From: Candidatus Bathyarchaeota archaeon
Lineage (GTDB): Archaea > Thermoproteota > Bathyarchaeia > TCS64
Direction of reading: 5' to 3'
NCBI GenBank assembly: GCA_018396515.1
Contig: JAGTQJ010000001.1
Span: forward strand, 18,889-33,498
DNA: 14,610 bases
Part shown: in pieces, positions 14,458 to 14,610 of the stretch
Numbering within the stretch: position 1 is the stretch's first letter
Layout: each line of letters starts with the position of its first letter
Program-made: the position numbers and the translations under genes
Notes under the pieces: model-generated
The model's input: only the letters and a program-made list of their open reading frames with translations
Told to the model about the DNA's origin: nothing
Databases searched by the model: none

Positions 14458-14610
14458 GTGAAGATAAAGGATTTGAAGCCTGGCATGGAAGGGGTAGATT
14501 TGGAGGTCAGATTATTAAGCCTTGAGAAACCGAGAAAGGTAAAAACATATACTGGAGCAGAACACATATTATTGGAGGGGGAGGTAGAAGACGATACTGG
14601 AAGATCTCAA
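14458..14610 (+). CDS. OB-fold single-stranded DNA-binding (RPA/SSB-like) protein, N-terminal part (3' partial)
   Basis: An open frame runs off the end of the window with 51 codons visible. It begins VKIKDLKPGMEGVDLEVRLL and continues through a KPRKVKTYTGAEHILLEGEV strand pair to EDDTGRSQ, the typical first half of an archaeal RPA/SSB OB-fold (strand-loop-strand with the conserved DDTG turn). GTG 14458 is preferred because it makes the family's MKIKDLKPGM start. In-frame ATG 14428 and TTG 14446 would add 10 or 4 residues. A GGAG 13 nt upstream and an AT-rich promoter support local expression. The role would be protection of single-stranded DNA or RNA in replication and repair. It is divergent from thrC. 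The OB-fold is also used by other nucleic-acid binders, so the exact family needs the missing part. Confidence 0.7.
   Translation, partial: MKIKDLKPGMEGVDLEVRLLSLEKPRKVKTYTGAEHILLEGEVEDDTGRSQ

Noticed and set aside
1..14610. CRISPR arrays, insertion sequences, integrase sites, rRNA
   Set aside because: No spaced direct repeats, transposase motifs or rRNA-like stretches were noticed on reading through; the region looks like ordinary core-metabolism chromosome rather than a mobile island.

Overview
The window looks like the chromosome of an anaerobic archaeon, probably a Thermoproteota/TACK-type lineage of the Bathyarchaeia or Korarchaeia kind. The signs are the tetrahydromethanopterin (H4MPT)/methanofuran branch of C1 metabolism, F420 enzymes, a cytosolic heterodisulfide reductase, an ADP-forming acyl-CoA synthetase, an archaeal RPA-type OB-fold protein, heavy use of AGG/AGA arginine and ATA isoleucine codons, many TTG/GTG starts, and AT-rich TATA-like promoters close to the start codons. 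No methyl-CoM reductase, hydrogenase large subunit or methyltransferase is present, so the window alone cannot say whether the host is a methanogen, an acetogen-like archaeon or an alkane/organic-acid oxidiser.

Region 1 (1-4561, + strand) is one tightly packed operon: the 3' end of fwdA (formylmethanofuran dehydrogenase subunit A), a dicluster ferredoxin, a HdrA fused at its C-terminus to an MvhD/FlpD domain, HdrC and HdrB. Reading frames overlap or lie within 2 nt of each other. This predicts one electron-transfer assembly that joins CO2/formyl-methanofuran chemistry to a flavin-bifurcating heterodisulfide reductase, with no hydrogenase gene visible.

Region 2 (4575-9435) holds three cofactor or C1 genes around a peptidase. 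On the minus strand, converging on hdrB, is a RimK-like ATP-grasp amino-acid ligase of the MptN/CofF type (glutamylation of H4MPT or F420). Next is a + strand S9 prolyl-oligopeptidase-like enzyme with an intact Ser-Asp-His triad. Then comes mtd (F420-dependent methylene-H4MPT dehydrogenase), behind an AT-rich leader with an 8-bp inverted repeat, meeting tail to tail (4-nt overlap) a minus-strand FrhB/FpoF-type F420:ferredoxin oxidoreductase.

Region 3 (9436-12743, + strand) contains a fused alpha-beta ADP-forming acyl/acetyl-CoA synthetase, directly followed (0 nt gap) by a P-loop BioD-like plus DRTGG-domain protein, a likely energy-conserving acyl-CoA module with a partner or regulator.

Region 4 (12744-14610): a short intergenic stretch with a hairpin and a doubtful 25-codon ORF; a minus-strand threonine synthase carrying an extra C-terminal PadR-like winged helix-turn-helix domain; and, divergently transcribed, the 5' end of an OB-fold single-stranded-DNA-binding protein that runs off the window.

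Together the genes describe CO2/formate-level C1 reduction or oxidation on methanofuran and H4MPT, with F420 and ferredoxin as carriers, Hdr as the bifurcation hub, and acyl-CoA turned into ATP by ACD. No CRISPR, insertion sequence, rRNA or convincing tRNA was seen. The least ordinary items are the enzyme-transcription-factor fusion at threonine synthase and the Fwd-ferredoxin-HdrA/MvhD-HdrCB operon.
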